NCBI GenBank assembly: GCA_964019415.1
Contig: OZ025868.1
Coordinates: 9,416,143-9,480,142 of the forward strand
From: Ianthella basta
Lineage: Eukaryota; Porifera; Demospongiae; Verongiida; Ianthellidae
Reading direction: 5' to 3'
Length of the DNA stretch: 64,000 nucleotides
Part shown: piece by piece, positions 50,854 to 63,533 of the stretch
Numbering within the stretch: the first letter of the stretch is position 1
Layout of the letters: each line of letters starts with the position of its first letter
Position numbers and translations under genes: made by a program
The notes under the pieces: generated by a model
Told to the model about the DNA's origin: nothing
The model's input: the letters and a program-made list of their open reading frames with translations, nothing else
The model's database searches: none

Positions 50854-53800
50854 ATGATCACAACTCTCTTTATTCCTTTGTGGCTGGCAGTTTTGCCCTA
50901 CACAGTGAACTGTCAAGTTTTAGGTTAGTAATAAGTACTAGTATTTGGTTTCATTTTACCAACGTCCATAGTTACAAGTGCAGATGCAAGGAACTGGCCA
51001 ATTTTGCAGTGCACCCCCTAAATGCTGCTAGGAATACATAACGCAGCCAAAAATACAAAATGCTTCCAAGAATACTCAATGGTGCCAAGAATATGAAACG
51101 CTTAACTCCATAATGATTAAAGTGGGATATAATCTATTGTGTGATTTATCCTGTGTAGGGGAGCAGAGTTTTGGGTGGAATTTGCTCATATTTCAGAAGT
51201 CCGTTCCCTTATCCCACATTATGCAAAAGTGATAGCTTTGACTGCTACTATACCAGGGTGAGGCAAGTGATACTCTCAAGCCTTGATATGAGAAATAGCC
51301 ATTATTAGCCATATGAGAAATTGTCCATGTGCCAAATAGAGTTAACATTAAGTGCCATGTCTGCCAACAAGAAGCAGTTGAAAAGATGTTTACCCTATTG
51401 TCACAGCTATTTGTTCACATGGTTTGGATATGGACAGAACAATCATTTCTGCAGAACGTACAGTGCCAGGACACGTTGGAAGTATTTAAAACCATAATCT
51501 GAGTGCTTGGAAGATGCAACGCTTTGTATCTTGCTCCTGCATGCAACCCCAAAAGTCACGAACACCTGCACCACATAACATCAACTTGTGTGTTCAGGAA
51601 CTGGGAGAGGTGGGAGTGATGGCAACAGTCGTAATGCTATATTGTATTACAACAGGCATAGTTCTCAGTGCAGCACCACTATGCGCAAGTATTGCCATAA
51701 CTCTTCCAGATGTAGACGGACTCTGACTGGCAGAATTCACCGAAGACCTGTCAGTCACCAAACCATCACCTGCCACTTGTGCTGCAATATATAGAGGATT
51801 TGTTATTGTGAGCAATGTACCAGTGCCTCATTAATTGTTCTTTCATCTGAGCCCATGGATAGCCTAACTGCACAAGTTCTTCCTGTTCCAACACGTCAAC
51901 AGAAAACAACTCCATCAGCAATTGGTTGAATACCGTGCCAGTAACTGTATCATTAATGTACAGATACAGATCGTTAATGGTTAGAAATGCACTACTGACA
52001 AGTCTGTCATGCAGACAAGTTAATTAAGGATATAGTTGAGAGTAGTACGGAAATAAAGTTGGTGGAAATTATATATTGTCAACATAATGTGACAAATAAA
52101 CACAAGAAAGTGGTGCATAAAATTGTACACAAATTAACCAATTTAGAATGAAGATTGCTGTCAAAAATGAGGTACTGCTTGTATATAGCCTATTGCAAGT
52201 AATAAGAGAATTCAAAGTCAGACTTCAGATGCTTCATCTGATTCATTATTGTCTCTATCAGCTTGTTTGAATTGATAGATTTTGCGACGCAAGGCTGCAT
52301 ATTTTGGATGGAGTAATGATATCTTCCTGGCACGTAATCAAACACAAGAGACTTCTTCATTAGTTCATCTATGATCGTCGTCCTTCTCTGATGATTGTCT
52401 GGTGTGGTGTAGTGTTAACAGGTGGGATCCCTAAAGTTGTATCAGCATTATGGCTAATAGTTCTAAGACACTGGACAGCCTTGCTGACATGTATGATTCT
52501 CTCCTCAGTGACCATTGCACACAGGCCATGGATACAGTCTTTTAAGCTACAGTTTAAGTGCTCATTGTACTGATCCATGGGTATGTTCTTCCCAGGACCT
52601 CCTCTGCTGCTGACGAATCACGACCATGTGATCTGTTGCTGGACCATGCCATTAAGGTACACCAGAAACCGGAAAGCTTCCAAAGCATAATATTGTGATG
52701 ATTGTCTTCTTGAAGTACAGCAACATGAATTTCCAGCACTGCAATATTTGTAGTCCATCTCCTTGATGGATGGCATCCCTAAACTCAATAAAGAGTGACC
52801 CATCACACATTACTGTACAAGCATACATGAACACTCCATTACTCTCGCTAGGAGAGCATGATGGCCAGCCTGTTGCTCTAGCCTTCTAGGAAGTCTATGC
52901 GAATCAGCATGTGAATCGGCTACTTCTGTGCTGCAGTAAGGATGCTCACCTGCTATTCCCTTACAGTGATGACTATCTGCACAAGCAGATGTGCTCTCCA
53001 GAGGATGGTACACAGTGTGGCCCGAGGTGCCAACAACTGACATGTAGTCTCGTACTATGACATAGTGGTCTACCAGTTTACCAACCAACATGAGAATGTG
53101 GCATCTAGTGACCAGTTCGAAGAAGTCAACAGCGGCATTGACACGGCCTGAAATATCTTGACTAATGCTCTGACAATTTATCAGATTGCTGCACTAAACC
53201 TAACCCGAACCCGAACCCTAACCCTAACCCTAACCCAATTTGTACATACCTTCAACACCCTTGCCATAATCAAGGAGGTGACTGAAATCAGTCTGTGTTG
53301 TGGCATCTTGAGCTTGCTTATCTGGCAGGATACATGCACCTTCACCCAGAAGACCTCTCCCTTGCAAGCAACTGTCTACCTCTGCCCGAACGGCATCGAC
53401 AACTGCTTGACTCTATGCTCCTTTCTCTACCTTCAAAAAGAAAAGAAGAATGACAGAAAGTAACCCACTGGCAGGAGCTCTACGATGCAGCGGCGCTGAA
53501 AAAGCTGCACACCAAGTGGACACTAGTGCTGTTGGACATTGTTGCAATCAGCCTTCTGCCTCCGCCTGGGAACTGTGGAGTGCCGCAAAGATAGCAGCAA
53601 TCGATCGCTGCTATCTTTCGCATAATTATGTGCAGGGCAAGTGTCATACCGTCTCATGCGATTGGGCACGATGCCCAGGAATGTGGGCTCAGTTACTATT
53701 ACCACCTTCCACACCTTTGTCAAAATGGCAGCCGGAAGTGGGCTGGGTATGAGACTAAGATTCTCTAGGGCATAATGTGTTTACTGACCTTGCCCTCGGG

Positions 53801-56800
53801 TGCTTCATGTCCTCGGGTCTGCGGTGAGTAAATGTGTTACGCCCTAGAAGCTCAGTAGTAGAACTAGTACTTATTTTTATAATCTGTGCACCTATTTCCT
53901 CGATCTCCACTCTACACAGAGGTTACCGTGTCTCAAGAAATCACAGTATGTGAGACAGAGAGCCTCCCAACTACCTTCACCCTAACATGTTCGGCAAGTG
54001 TGACTCTAGCCGCTCTTGCCTGGTTGGTGACAGGCATACCTGTTGTGGGTTCACGGAGTATAAATTCAGGAGATACTCGGGGACCTTTTAGCTACCCAAC
54101 ATCATCCAGTAGTGGAGAGGCAGTACTCATGGTAAATGACCCCACTAATATAGAAGTTATAAATGGAACTTGTTTTCAGTGCAGAGATCTCACTGGCAGC
54201 AATTCAGTCAGTACAGCAATATGTGTGAATGTCATGAGTGAGTGAAAGCAAGACACACAATGTCATTTAAACTGTTGCTGCTTCATAGTGAGCTTTCCTG
54301 ATTCGTTGTTTTTTTCAGTGCACCTTGGCTGCATGTTGTTGCTTCTCAGTTTTTACTGATTATAGGTCCATGCATGAATACTTCACCTCATACTGCTGGC
54401 ATTCATTGTACGTGTTGGGTGAATGCAATGGAGTGCCAAACTTGTGGAGCACATGCAGTTTTGTGGTCAATGTGGGGTTTTCAACAATTTAATCACACTC
54501 AGCACAATTTCTTGAACATTATGTCAGCATGTATGTATGGCAGATGATGCGTGATATTTTGAATGAGTTCTCTTCTACTAGTTTGACAAGGTTAATTCCC
54601 TGAATTCCAATATATTTGCTCCTCCACAAACTTGGCACTATGTGTGCATGTGTGTTATACCCATGTGTTCTCTTCTTGTATGTAGACCTCCCTCAATGTG
54701 TGTCAGCTGTACAGGTCCATACAAGGACTTGTAGCAGCATTACCTACACATGGACAAGACCATCTCCTGGGTTGCAGTACAGTACACGAGTGTGTCCAGA
54801 AGATTCCCCCTTGTGCTCTAACCTAATCAACTGCACTGACTGCATGTCACTAACAGCCACTGATCTGTCCCCAAACACCAACTACAGCATCACTGTAGTT
54901 AGTGCATCCAGTGCAGAATGTGTCAGTCAGGAATGTTTGGACAATGTAGCTACAGCTTCAACTCAGTCAGTCAGTGAGTTTCCACGGTGCTCTGAATTTT
55001 GATATTCTATTTATGACAGCATTGATATTGTAGAGGCTCATAGTTGTGATGATAATACAATGATATGAGATTCTTGAGCTAGACACAACTGATAATGATA
55101 AATCAATCAATCGATCGATCCTGTACACAGTTGACAAAGACCTTCGGGTCAAAACGTCCTGCATTTGATTGATTTATCATTATCAATTGTGTCTTGCTCA
55201 AGAATCTCGTATCATTGTATTATGACAGCATTGTCATAGCCCACCAACACGTATAGGGTATATAATTGTAGTACATTATATAATATTGCTACATTTGATT
55301 CCTGCACCTCATGTACTCTGATTTGTTCTCATGCCAATCCTAATCCTATGCAACCTGCACTGATGGTATTAATTTTCTATCATGAATTATTGCATATACT
55401 TTAGCTTCATACATGGTGGGCCTCACCCTCTGGAATTTCAACTGGTGGTACCTTTCAGCTACTGATGTAAAAGAAAACCAAGTGTTTCAACTGCAACTGG
55501 GTGTTGGTGGTGACCAATGTGGCCATCAACATTGAGCTGCCTCAGTCCACTCCTTTGTGAACTGACTAATAGTAGTCTAAGACCATTTCCAGGAAGACTC
55601 GTAAGCGTTATCCTACTTTTAATTGGCGTAATACTAGTTCGCATTCCCCTCCTCAACTGTAGTTTGCTGGAGAACACTTGACTCTTCAATGTACCCTAAG
55701 TCACGGTGTTACTGTTGAGGGCAGGTTTGGTGGCCATCCGTTCCCAGTCACCTGTCGTGAGAAAATAGGTACTAAGGGTCTGCTCAACTTCTCTCTATAA
55801 TATGTTAATGTAATATTTATTAGGCTGGAAATGTACAATGCTTAATTAGCAAAGGAGATACTGTAGACATAACTGCAATATTTCTCAGAACACATCCTCC
55901 AGGCACCACATCTGTGGAGGCCATTTTGCCACATTCAGTCACTGCCTCCTTGCAGTAGCCACTTGTAGTCATCTACACACATACACAACCATGCATCAAA
56001 GAAGATCCAGTGTGCTCAGCATTCCTGGCAGCAATGATCAAAGTATTATGCTACCATCTCCAGATCTTCTAGTATTGCATATTCCAGATCACTTTCTCTC
56101 CTCCATCTTAGCATACCACTGTTGCAATTATGCAACAATATAAGGCAAGGGGTAGGGTTTGGTTATGCTAGACTAGTCGTTTCCTGCCTGCTATCTCCTT
56201 AGTGTCTATGAGGTGTGCATATGCATGGGTCTAAAACGTCTTGAAGGAAATAGAGGTCCAGGCCTTTATTGAGGCAAATGCAGTAACTTCAACTGGTGAA
56301 AACTATTCCATGTATTTGAAATGTTATTTCAACTGCAAAGGGGACAGTGTGTTAGCGGTTCAGTCCTGTAGCTAATGCTAATAGCCTTAAGGAATTTTAT
56401 ATTGGTGCTTCCAACTACATGTCTGCTCAATCTCAATTGCCTGCAATGCATTATATGTTTATCTGTTAATACCCCTTTTCCTATTGCAGCACTACCATCT
56501 CCAGGAGTGGCTTCAGATACAGGTATACATTTACATTATAGTGAATAAGTAGAAATACCGCAATACTACTGAAGTCTTTGATCGATTATTTAGTAGCTCT
56601 GTATGTTACTTATTCTCTGAAATGTACGTTACCACTATTGTGTTATGTGTAGTCATTTGTATGTACCCTCTACAGTATATCTTCCATTGCAGTTGATGTA
56701 GGTGTATTTGCTGGAACTACAAGTGCCTTGGCACTGCTGCTAGTGCTCTCTGTCATCACCACTGGTGTCATCGCCTTCCTCTGCACCAGGAGGTGTTACA

Positions 56801-56919
56801 ACAAGAAGAGCACTCCTCCACCTCCTAAAGAGAAGAGTGTGTACTATGAAACTGTTCAGTCAGACAGTGTGCAGATGCAGCCCAGTCCAGCATACCAGTC
56901 TGTGGAACAAGTGAAGTGA
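50854..56919 (+). CDS. Gene F: small Ig-like/FN3-like transmembrane receptor with ITIM-like tail
   Basis: The CDS joins 50854-50923, 53920-54237, 54686-54973, 56490-56522 and 56693-56919 (936 nt, 311 aa); all introns are phase 1. Residues 1-20 are a signal peptide (MITTLFIPLWLAVLPYTVNC). Residues 24-130 form an Ig-like domain (FTLTCSASV...WLVTG...CFQCRD) with five cysteines. Residues 130-226 form an FN3-like domain (SITYTWTRP...LSPNTNYSITVVSAS) with eight cysteines, an unusual number. A 33-nt linker exon precedes the membrane exon: helix at about 241-267, then RRCYNKK. The tail has a PPPPK stretch and two tyrosine motifs, VYYETV (Tyr288, fits the ITIM pattern V-x-Y-x-x-V) and AYQSV (Tyr304). 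It is likely a signalling surface receptor (inference). A splice acceptor CTTTCTTCAG at 50830-50839 suggests an upstream untranslated exon. Confidence 0.82.
52200..53165 (-). pseudogene. Decayed DUF6589-like element in gene F intron 1
   Basis: Minus-strand pieces in several frames line up in order: SGRVNAAVDFFELVTRCHIL, VMCDGSLFIEFRDAIHQGDG, LQILQCWKFMLLYFK, YYALEAFRFL, GRTYPW, MDQYNEHLNCSLKDCIHGL, TEERIIHVSKAV and ELMKKSLVFDYVPGRYHYS. This order matches, from memory, a domain class (DUF6589) that is multi-copy and transposon-associated in sponges and cnidarians. Stops and frameshifts between the pieces show it is not functional. It is antisense to gene F. Confidence 0.6.
53196..53236. repeat. 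Short interstitial telomere-like array
   Basis: AACCTAACCCGAACCCGAAC is followed by three to four exact CCCTAA units, the complement of the animal telomere repeat TTAGGG. It sits at the border of the decayed DUF6589-like element. Confidence 0.85.
53578..53620. repeat. Short hairpin
   Basis: GCAAAGATAGCAGC and GCTGCTATCTTTCGC pair around AATCGATC. It lies in gene F intron 1. Confidence 0.8.
53763..53849. repeat. Foldback with CCCTCGGG loop in gene F intron 1
   Basis: Arms CTAGGGCATAATGTGTTTAC / GTAAATGTGTTACGCCCTAG enclose CTTGCCCTCGGGTGCTTCAT and a second CCTCGGG. The loop resembles that of the foldback upstream of gene B, although the arms are unrelated. Confidence 0.75.
55052..55223. repeat. 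Foldback element in gene F intron 3
   Basis: About 59-bp arms (ATAATACAATGATATGAGAT...AATCAATCAA and its complement) flank a core GTTGACAAAGACCTTCGGGT. The core recurs in inverted orientation at 46130-46156 and, diverged, at 46173-46205. Confidence 0.85.
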
Positions 56920-57918
56920 CTGGTGATAGTGATTGACAGCAGGGCTACATAAGCTTCACAGTTTTAGTGCATGATATGGGCAATACTTACAATACAGTAC
57001 AGTGAGCATACATGTTTCTCTGTCATGTGACCTATAATACACTACTCACTCAAGTATATGTGTATATGTGTCGACTTATAGCAGGATTGAGGCAAAATGT
57101 TTCTCAGTTTCATTGCTGTTGCACTCTCACCTTTTGCTTGCTGTCTGTATGCAATGCATAGCATTTAGCTGCTATCTGTACAGATTTTATTTTGTCATTC
57201 AAATACGGCATAATGATTTTAACTGAAGGGACTATATGTACTTGTCTCATGTGACACTGTAAACCTTAAGAGCAATTTATTTAATTTAATTATATTTAAT
57301 ATTTAATTTCACCTATTTGGTGAGTGAACTACAGTTTCAGATGACCCATTATGTGTGCACTAAGAGTGGTGGCCACTAGCTACTTTAAAACTTACCAACA
57401 AGCACCTCCTAACTTGGTGAGTTGATCATGCAGCGTTATAAGATCAGAAAGACCAACACAGGTGACATGGGGAAGTTGCATGGAACCAACCTCAATCCTT
57501 GTGCCTACTGAGATGTCACGCTACCTATGGAGAGTTAGGTAGTGAGCATACAGGTTTCTTTGTCATGTGACCTATATATACCATTTCATGTCATCCACAA
57601 TGTGTGTCCTCTCCTGATAATTTCACACTTTCGTGATCAGTATATAATTATGTTGCGCTGGTGCAGTTTTCCCAGTGCCAGTGGAACGTGATTGATGGTT
57701 GCCCTCTTCTTCAGTCATTCATGGTTAGCTTGCAGTCACTTAATGTTCATGCTGACTGGTCTACAAGTTATTAGACTAGGTTCTATCGATACATTAAACT
57801 ATTATTATGGCCAGCTAATTATGCTATGTACATTTAATAAGGCTTCAAAGTAGGCATTTTAGACGGTGCAAAGTGTCCTCGGCGCTGCGGACTACAGTGA
57901 CAGTGTAACACTGCACCC
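56920..57918. other. Gene F 3' flank with a 40-bp direct repeat
   Basis: AGTGAGCATACATGTTTCTC, then TGTCATGTGACCTATA (57001-57037), recurs with few changes at 57541-57577. The sequence between is AT-rich and carries no recognised gene. Confidence 0.55.
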
Positions 57919-58167
57919 ATGGCCACGGCGAGGAGCGGTTGCAATTGCAAATTCATCAGCAACGCCCTGCAGCACTTGGCGATTGAAGGTGTTGAGATCA
58001 TGGAGAGGCACATTAGCGTGGGGCTGTTCGGCACTGTGGTAGAAGGGACGCAAGATGCCACGGAATACCTTTCCGATCGCTTCCTCTACGAGTGCACTCT
58101 CTGGAGCGAGCTCAAGCACCCGAACGTGCTGCAGTTCTATGGCTGCGTGTATAATACAATTGGATAA
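57919..58167 (+). pseudogene. Protein-kinase N-lobe fragment
   Basis: An 82-residue frame contains LAIEGVEIMERHISVGLFGT (a decayed glycine loop), then FLYECTLWSELKHPNVLQFY, the helix C and beta-4 region typical of tyrosine-kinase-like domains (ECxLWSxLxHPNxxQFxG). The beta-3 strand with the ATP-binding lysine (VAVK) is missing between them, and the catalytic HRD and DFG motifs are absent. No donor that would lead to further kinase exons is evident before the stop. I read it as a truncated duplicate; a genuine first exon with an unusual join cannot be excluded. Confidence 0.5.
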
Positions 58168-59294
58168 CTGTCATTGAGAAGCATCACTTTAAGTTCCACC
58201 ACTGTCTAGTTATATACGTAGCTACTAGCTAGCTATATACATATAACTATATAGCTAGTTAGGTATTATACTACTCATGTCTATTCGTACTGTAAAAGTG
58301 ACTCTCTACTTATGTATGTACAGTGATGCGCTCAACTAAATGTCTATGTGTAGACGTGCACATCTATATTAATGCCCACAGTATATAATACGATAATGAA
58401 ATTAAATGTGTACAATTCTCAACATAATGTTGGCACACAATTATATTCAGATAATATGTGTACATAGGCCATGAAATCTAGTACTACATAAACTTTGTAT
58501 CTATCTACTTAATCTAATGTGCAAAGTAAGAAATGTGTACACACTCACTACATCTTATAAGGCTGATGAATTACTTCCCCAGCCAGTCTATTACATACCC
58601 TCGGTGAGCAAGTTCACTATCAGGCATCTCCATGTTATGTGCCTACAAATTAATTGGAGAGGTATACAGATTAAAATTGCCAAAAATAAATCAAGACAGT
58701 TTTGTAAAGTTATGCTCCAGATTTAATTGCTATACATGCTGTACTGCACCACACTCACTCACTCACTGATTGAGAATTATCTAATCAACATCTGTCGATT
58801 TATATAGTATTACTAGTGTAGTTAGTAAGGGAACTACTGCCATGCTATAGGATCAGAGCTATAATTGACAATCTATTCAATATCATACTTGCACTCACAA
58901 CACTAATACAAAGGAACAAGAGCCTGGTGTTTGCCAGCAGCTGAATTACCATTGAAAACCCGCACTGCAATCTCTTATGGCAATTATGTATACAGGGTCC
59001 CTGTGCATGTGTCCCACTATGTACATGTCATGTGATGGCACTACTCTAGTGTACATGTAGGAGTAAGGTTATAATAGTAATGTGCTAAGAATTCTTCAGC
59101 ACTGCAAGCATGCACAATAAATACTGGAGCATGCAAGCCGCTAGGCGTATATGTCTCCCAACTGTGGCCACACTCTGCATGGTGATTGCATTGCAATGGA
59201 ACATAGACAGGTTACAAGTTATGGCACCGGGTAATCTTGTAAAGCAAAAAGTAACTATATTTTGAAATTGCATGTATATGCAGTATTTACTCAC
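58168..59294. other. Space downstream of gene G FN3 exons
   Basis: AT-rich with CTAGCTAGCTATA runs near 58215-58260. If gene G continues on the minus strand, its membrane or terminal exons should be here or further left, but I could not identify one with a matching phase. Confidence 0.35.
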
Positions 59295-62200
59295 TGCTGA
59301 GTGTTGTTACCACTTTCCCACTGCAGTATCCACTCAATCCAAGAGGCCCTTCTGCTGCAACTCTCACTTCATACACTGTACCAAGATCGAGGTCTGCAAT
59401 GATGTATGAGGTAGTACTGGAGCCAGGAACTGCGTGAGTGATGTAAGAGGAGGTACCCTTCCTTTTGTACTGCACAGAGTAGCCAGTGACCACTTGACCA
59501 GTTCCTGCTGTAAAAGCTGGTTTGTTCCATGATACCCTGACCTTGCCTGCTTCATCCAAGGCCACCACTAACACGCTAGCATCAGTGGGTTGAGGGGTTT
59601 CTGTTGTAGAGTGAGGGGAAGAATGGATCAATTGCTACAAGAGCAGTATTCCAGTTAGTAAGTGTATCTTCACAGTTTATAAATTGTTTTTTGTGTGGGA
59701 TATATATTTATACAACTCAAGCTCGGGTAATACCCTTTTAGACAGCATAGTTCTCCTCTGTGTAGGTACAAAGTAACCACTTTCCTCGATTGTTCAGGAT
59801 GTTATGCCAAACAATAAGGCAGTCAGCAAAACATCTTAACAATTTGGCAGGGGTGCGTTTATATGAATGACTGCCTTAGCTGGTCATGAGATTTGAAACT
59901 CTAGCAAATCGACATGCAGTCTGTGGCATCTGGATGTGTCATTCAGGCCATCAGTAGTACGTCCTGCATTCACATGTACATGTAACTAGCTGAAGCATTG
60001 AACAATCACACCATATATACATTGCATTGCAAGTATTTTGAGTTTTAGTGATGCAGGTGCCCCATGCACGAGTGTTTTAATTCAGAATGCTTACATTGGA
60101 TCTATGCAAGAGTGAGTATTATACAATAAAAATAGAATGCTAGTTATAGTAAATAGCAGGAACATTAAGTTAGAATTTGACCTTTCTGGCCTATGCAAGC
60201 AGATTTAATGAGACCCAAACATTGTAACTTTGAAATGAAATTATGGAAAAGAAGCATGTACACACAATCTGCTTGTGTGTGAAGCATGTCTGAAACAGTG
60301 ATTAATTAATGCAAGGGCAGTTATTGCCTGCTATAGATGGAAAGAATAAAGTTATTATATACGACAGCATTACACATTATATGATGTACTAAATACCTTC
60401 AATTGTATAGGCTTACAGCATAATGGCATTTTATTATCTAGTCATAGCTTGAACAGCAAGTCTGCCATATGTATTCTCACTGATTGCTAAAACTCAGGCA
60501 TTTCACTAAATATACTGCCCCACATACTTCACTGCAAAGCAAATTGCAATACAATAAATTATGCATACTTGTTCACTCACTGTTGTAAGTTGTTACTTCC
60601 TTCCCATTGCCACAGCAATGCTCGCTTAGTCCCAGAGGCCCCACGGCTGCAACTCTCACTTCATACCCTGTTCCAAGCCTAAGATGGCTGATGGTGCTTG
60701 ATGTATTATTCAAGCCAGAAACTGCCAACTCATTGTAATTGGCATCTCCCATTTCTCTATACTCAACAGAGTAGCCAGTGACCTCTTGACCAGCCTTCAG
60801 TAGTGGTTTTCTCCAACTGATTCTGACCTTTCCTGCTTGTCTTAAGGGCTCCACAGACACATTAGCATCATTGGGTTTAGGTGTTTCTGATACAGAACAT
60901 GGGAAAGGACAGCTATACAGTTAACAATTTTTGCATAGACTGCACTGCACAGACTCCAAATCTATATTACACCAGTTGCAATGAAATATAATTATACGGA
61001 ACATTAATTGTGCACAGTTTCATAATTTATGAGCATTTCTTTGTACAATGCCGTATGTGCCAGATGATCACAAGGTATAGGCTTCTACTGAGCTATGAAA
61101 ATAACAGACTAATCAATTGGCAAGCAGCTATAGCTAGGTGTAGAGTTATTATACATGGTTAGAAATGTGTCAGTGGTGCATGAGATCCTAGAGCAGATTC
61201 AGAAGATTGGGTAATAACTGCATGCATGAGTGCCGGATTGACATCTGCGTCCAATTCCTGATCTCTTATCAAACAAATCAGCTGTACCGGAAGTTTCAGT
61301 TGCAAAGAACTTTATTAGCAGATGGAATAAAATAGGAAAGATATATATGGTGTTCAAATAGGCATGGATGCAGTAAGTCAATAGTGATGTCATATAAGGT
61401 GAATCAATGCAAATGTTAGGAGCTTATAAATTGCAATTGTATCAGAGACAAGTAAAGTTATTGGATTACAAAATTTTTGGTTCATGAGATTAGGCCCAGA
61501 CAGTTAGGGGGGGGGGGGAGGGGGGGGAAGGAGAAGGGGGCACTAGTCAATAATGGAGGAGGCATACTTCTCTGCATGCCTGTTTGTGGCTTCACTTAAG
61601 CGTGAAGTGCATTTTATTACTCCCATGAGAAATCTTGGGTGACACTGAGAACATGAGAATGTGCAATCAGGGTGGGTCAGCCAGTTTACGGTACCGTATT
61701 AGTGTTCTTCTGGGTCACAAGTCCATTAGCAGCAAATCATGATGCCTTTTCTCTCCATGTAGTGTATGAACGAGATGCTAACTGTGGGATTGCTTGTTTA
61801 GGTCCTCATGCTGGCCACCATGAAAAGATATAGTAGGCTAGAGCTGCATGGCTTGGCCATATCCATCTGATTTAAACACGTTCCTGCCTCTTTCCTGTGT
61901 TATTCACTGCTGGAAATCTTAGTGGCCAAGACATTCTGGTCAAGTAGTCTGTCTATGCTACATCAATACGTTACATAAAGACCTACCTCATGTACATACT
62001 CAGTGAAAACATACCAACGATCACATTTTAACCAAAGCATGCAGTGATCCCAAGAAACTTCAAGACCAGAGGATTTCATCAAGTTTGAAATCACTAACTA
62101 GTCATTATCAAGTCCTTATCATTATCAATCAGTATGCATCAGTGAATCTCTATAGTATCCCTAACACTATGATGCTATGAATTATGTACTTCAAGTCATT

Positions 62201-63533
62201 AAAATGTAACAATTACTAAGTAAAAGATAAACGCCTACTTGCTCGGTGCGTACTCACTGTTATAGGTTGTTACTGCTTCCCCACTGCAGTATCCACTCAA
62301 TCCAAGAGGCCCTTCTGCTGCAACTCTCACTTCATACACTGCACCAAGATTTAGATTATCAATGGTATATGATGTTGTACTGGAGCCAGATATTGAGTAC
62401 GTGGTGTAGGAAGGGGATCTCTTCATCCTGTACTGCACAGAGTAACCAGTGACCTTCTGGCCAGCTCCCAGCTTTGGTTTGCTCCAAGTGACTCTGATCT
62501 TGCCGGCTTCTTTCACAGCCTTCACTGACACATCACTGGGTTGAGGTGTGTCTGTTGTGCATGGAGTATGCAGAAGAATAGAGAGTTATATGGTACATGC
62601 AGGAAATGTGCTTTTGTAAATAATAATATTCAGTTATCTACATACGTACACTGTATATTTACTCACTGTTGAGAGTTGTTACCCTTTTCCCGCCTCCATA
62701 GCAGTTATCTTTCAATCCAAGAGGGCCCACTGATGCAACTCTCACTTCATACTCTGTACCAAGCTCGAGATTGGTGATGGTGTATGAGGTATTACTAGAG
62801 CCAGACACTGAGCGAGTAAGGAAAGTAGGTGAGCCTTTACTTTTGTATTTCACAGAGTAGCCATTGATCTCTTGACCAGCTTTCAGCTCCGGTTCACTCC
62901 AAGTTACTTTAACAGTGCCTGCTTCTTCCAAGGCCACCACAGACACACTAGCATCAGGAGGGTGAGGCGCGTCTGTCATGGTACATGGCAAAGAATTAAG
63001 AGATACTTACATTTATTAAGAACTGCATCGACATAATAATTATGTACGACTGTACAAATTTCTATCTAAACCAAATTCACTCAAATAGAGGAACTGGTCA
63101 TCCTATCCTGTCAAATGAGGAGTTTGAGCTTGAGTGATACCCAAACATTACACCATGCAGTGAAGGTTTAAGCACTTAAGTATAAGAACCATTATTCTGC
63201 ATATACATTGCTGCAACCTACTTACAACAGAGTACATGCACTCACAGTTGTAAGTTGTAACAGTATCACTGAAGTATCCGTTCACTCGTGGGCCCACTGC
63301 TGCAACCTTTACATCATACACTACACCAAGATTGAGGTCGGTGATGGTGTAGAAGGTTATGGTAGAGCTGGAAACTGAGCGAGTGGTGTAAGAGGGGGAT
63401 TCCCTTTTCTTGTACTTCACAGTGTAGCTAGTGACCACTTGACCTGCTGTAGGCTTTTCCCATGTGACTCTGACCTTGCCTGCTTCATTCAGTGCCTCAG
63501 CCCTTCCACTCAATTCATAGGGCTCGGAGGGAC
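59295..63533 (-). CDS. Gene G: FN3-repeat protein, partial (five FN3 exons)
   Basis: Five minus-strand exons, 63246-63533, 62667-62972, 62258-62551, 60581-60886 and 59295-59600, each encode one FN3 domain bounded by phase-1 introns. The repeated pattern is EAGKVRVTWxxP...GxxVTGYSVxYK...SGSSTTSYTIxxLxLGTVYE, then VRVAAxGPLGL. The tryptophan of strand B, the tyrosine of strand C and the leucine before the F strand are kept. Exon borders at domain edges and close similarity among domains indicate growth by exon duplication. Neither signal peptide nor membrane segment is visible: the 5' end lies beyond 64000 and the 3' end was not found. It could be an adhesion protein or the ectodomain of a receptor. 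Confidence 0.82.
61507..61540. repeat. Poly-G run
   Basis: Two G runs split by single A residues in a gene G intron. Similar G runs lie at 2456-2470, 13588-13605 and 32253-32271. Confidence 0.95.

Noticed and set aside
51514..51815. Overlapping open frames in gene F intron 1
   Set aside because: Short, mutually overlapping on both strands, without motifs or splice-compatible phase.
58560..58640. Possible terminal exon of gene G (minus strand, ending ...VIDWLGK-stop)
   Set aside because: It follows a TTGTAG acceptor but is open only in phase 0, while all gene G introns are phase 1, and it lacks a recognisable membrane or tail motif.
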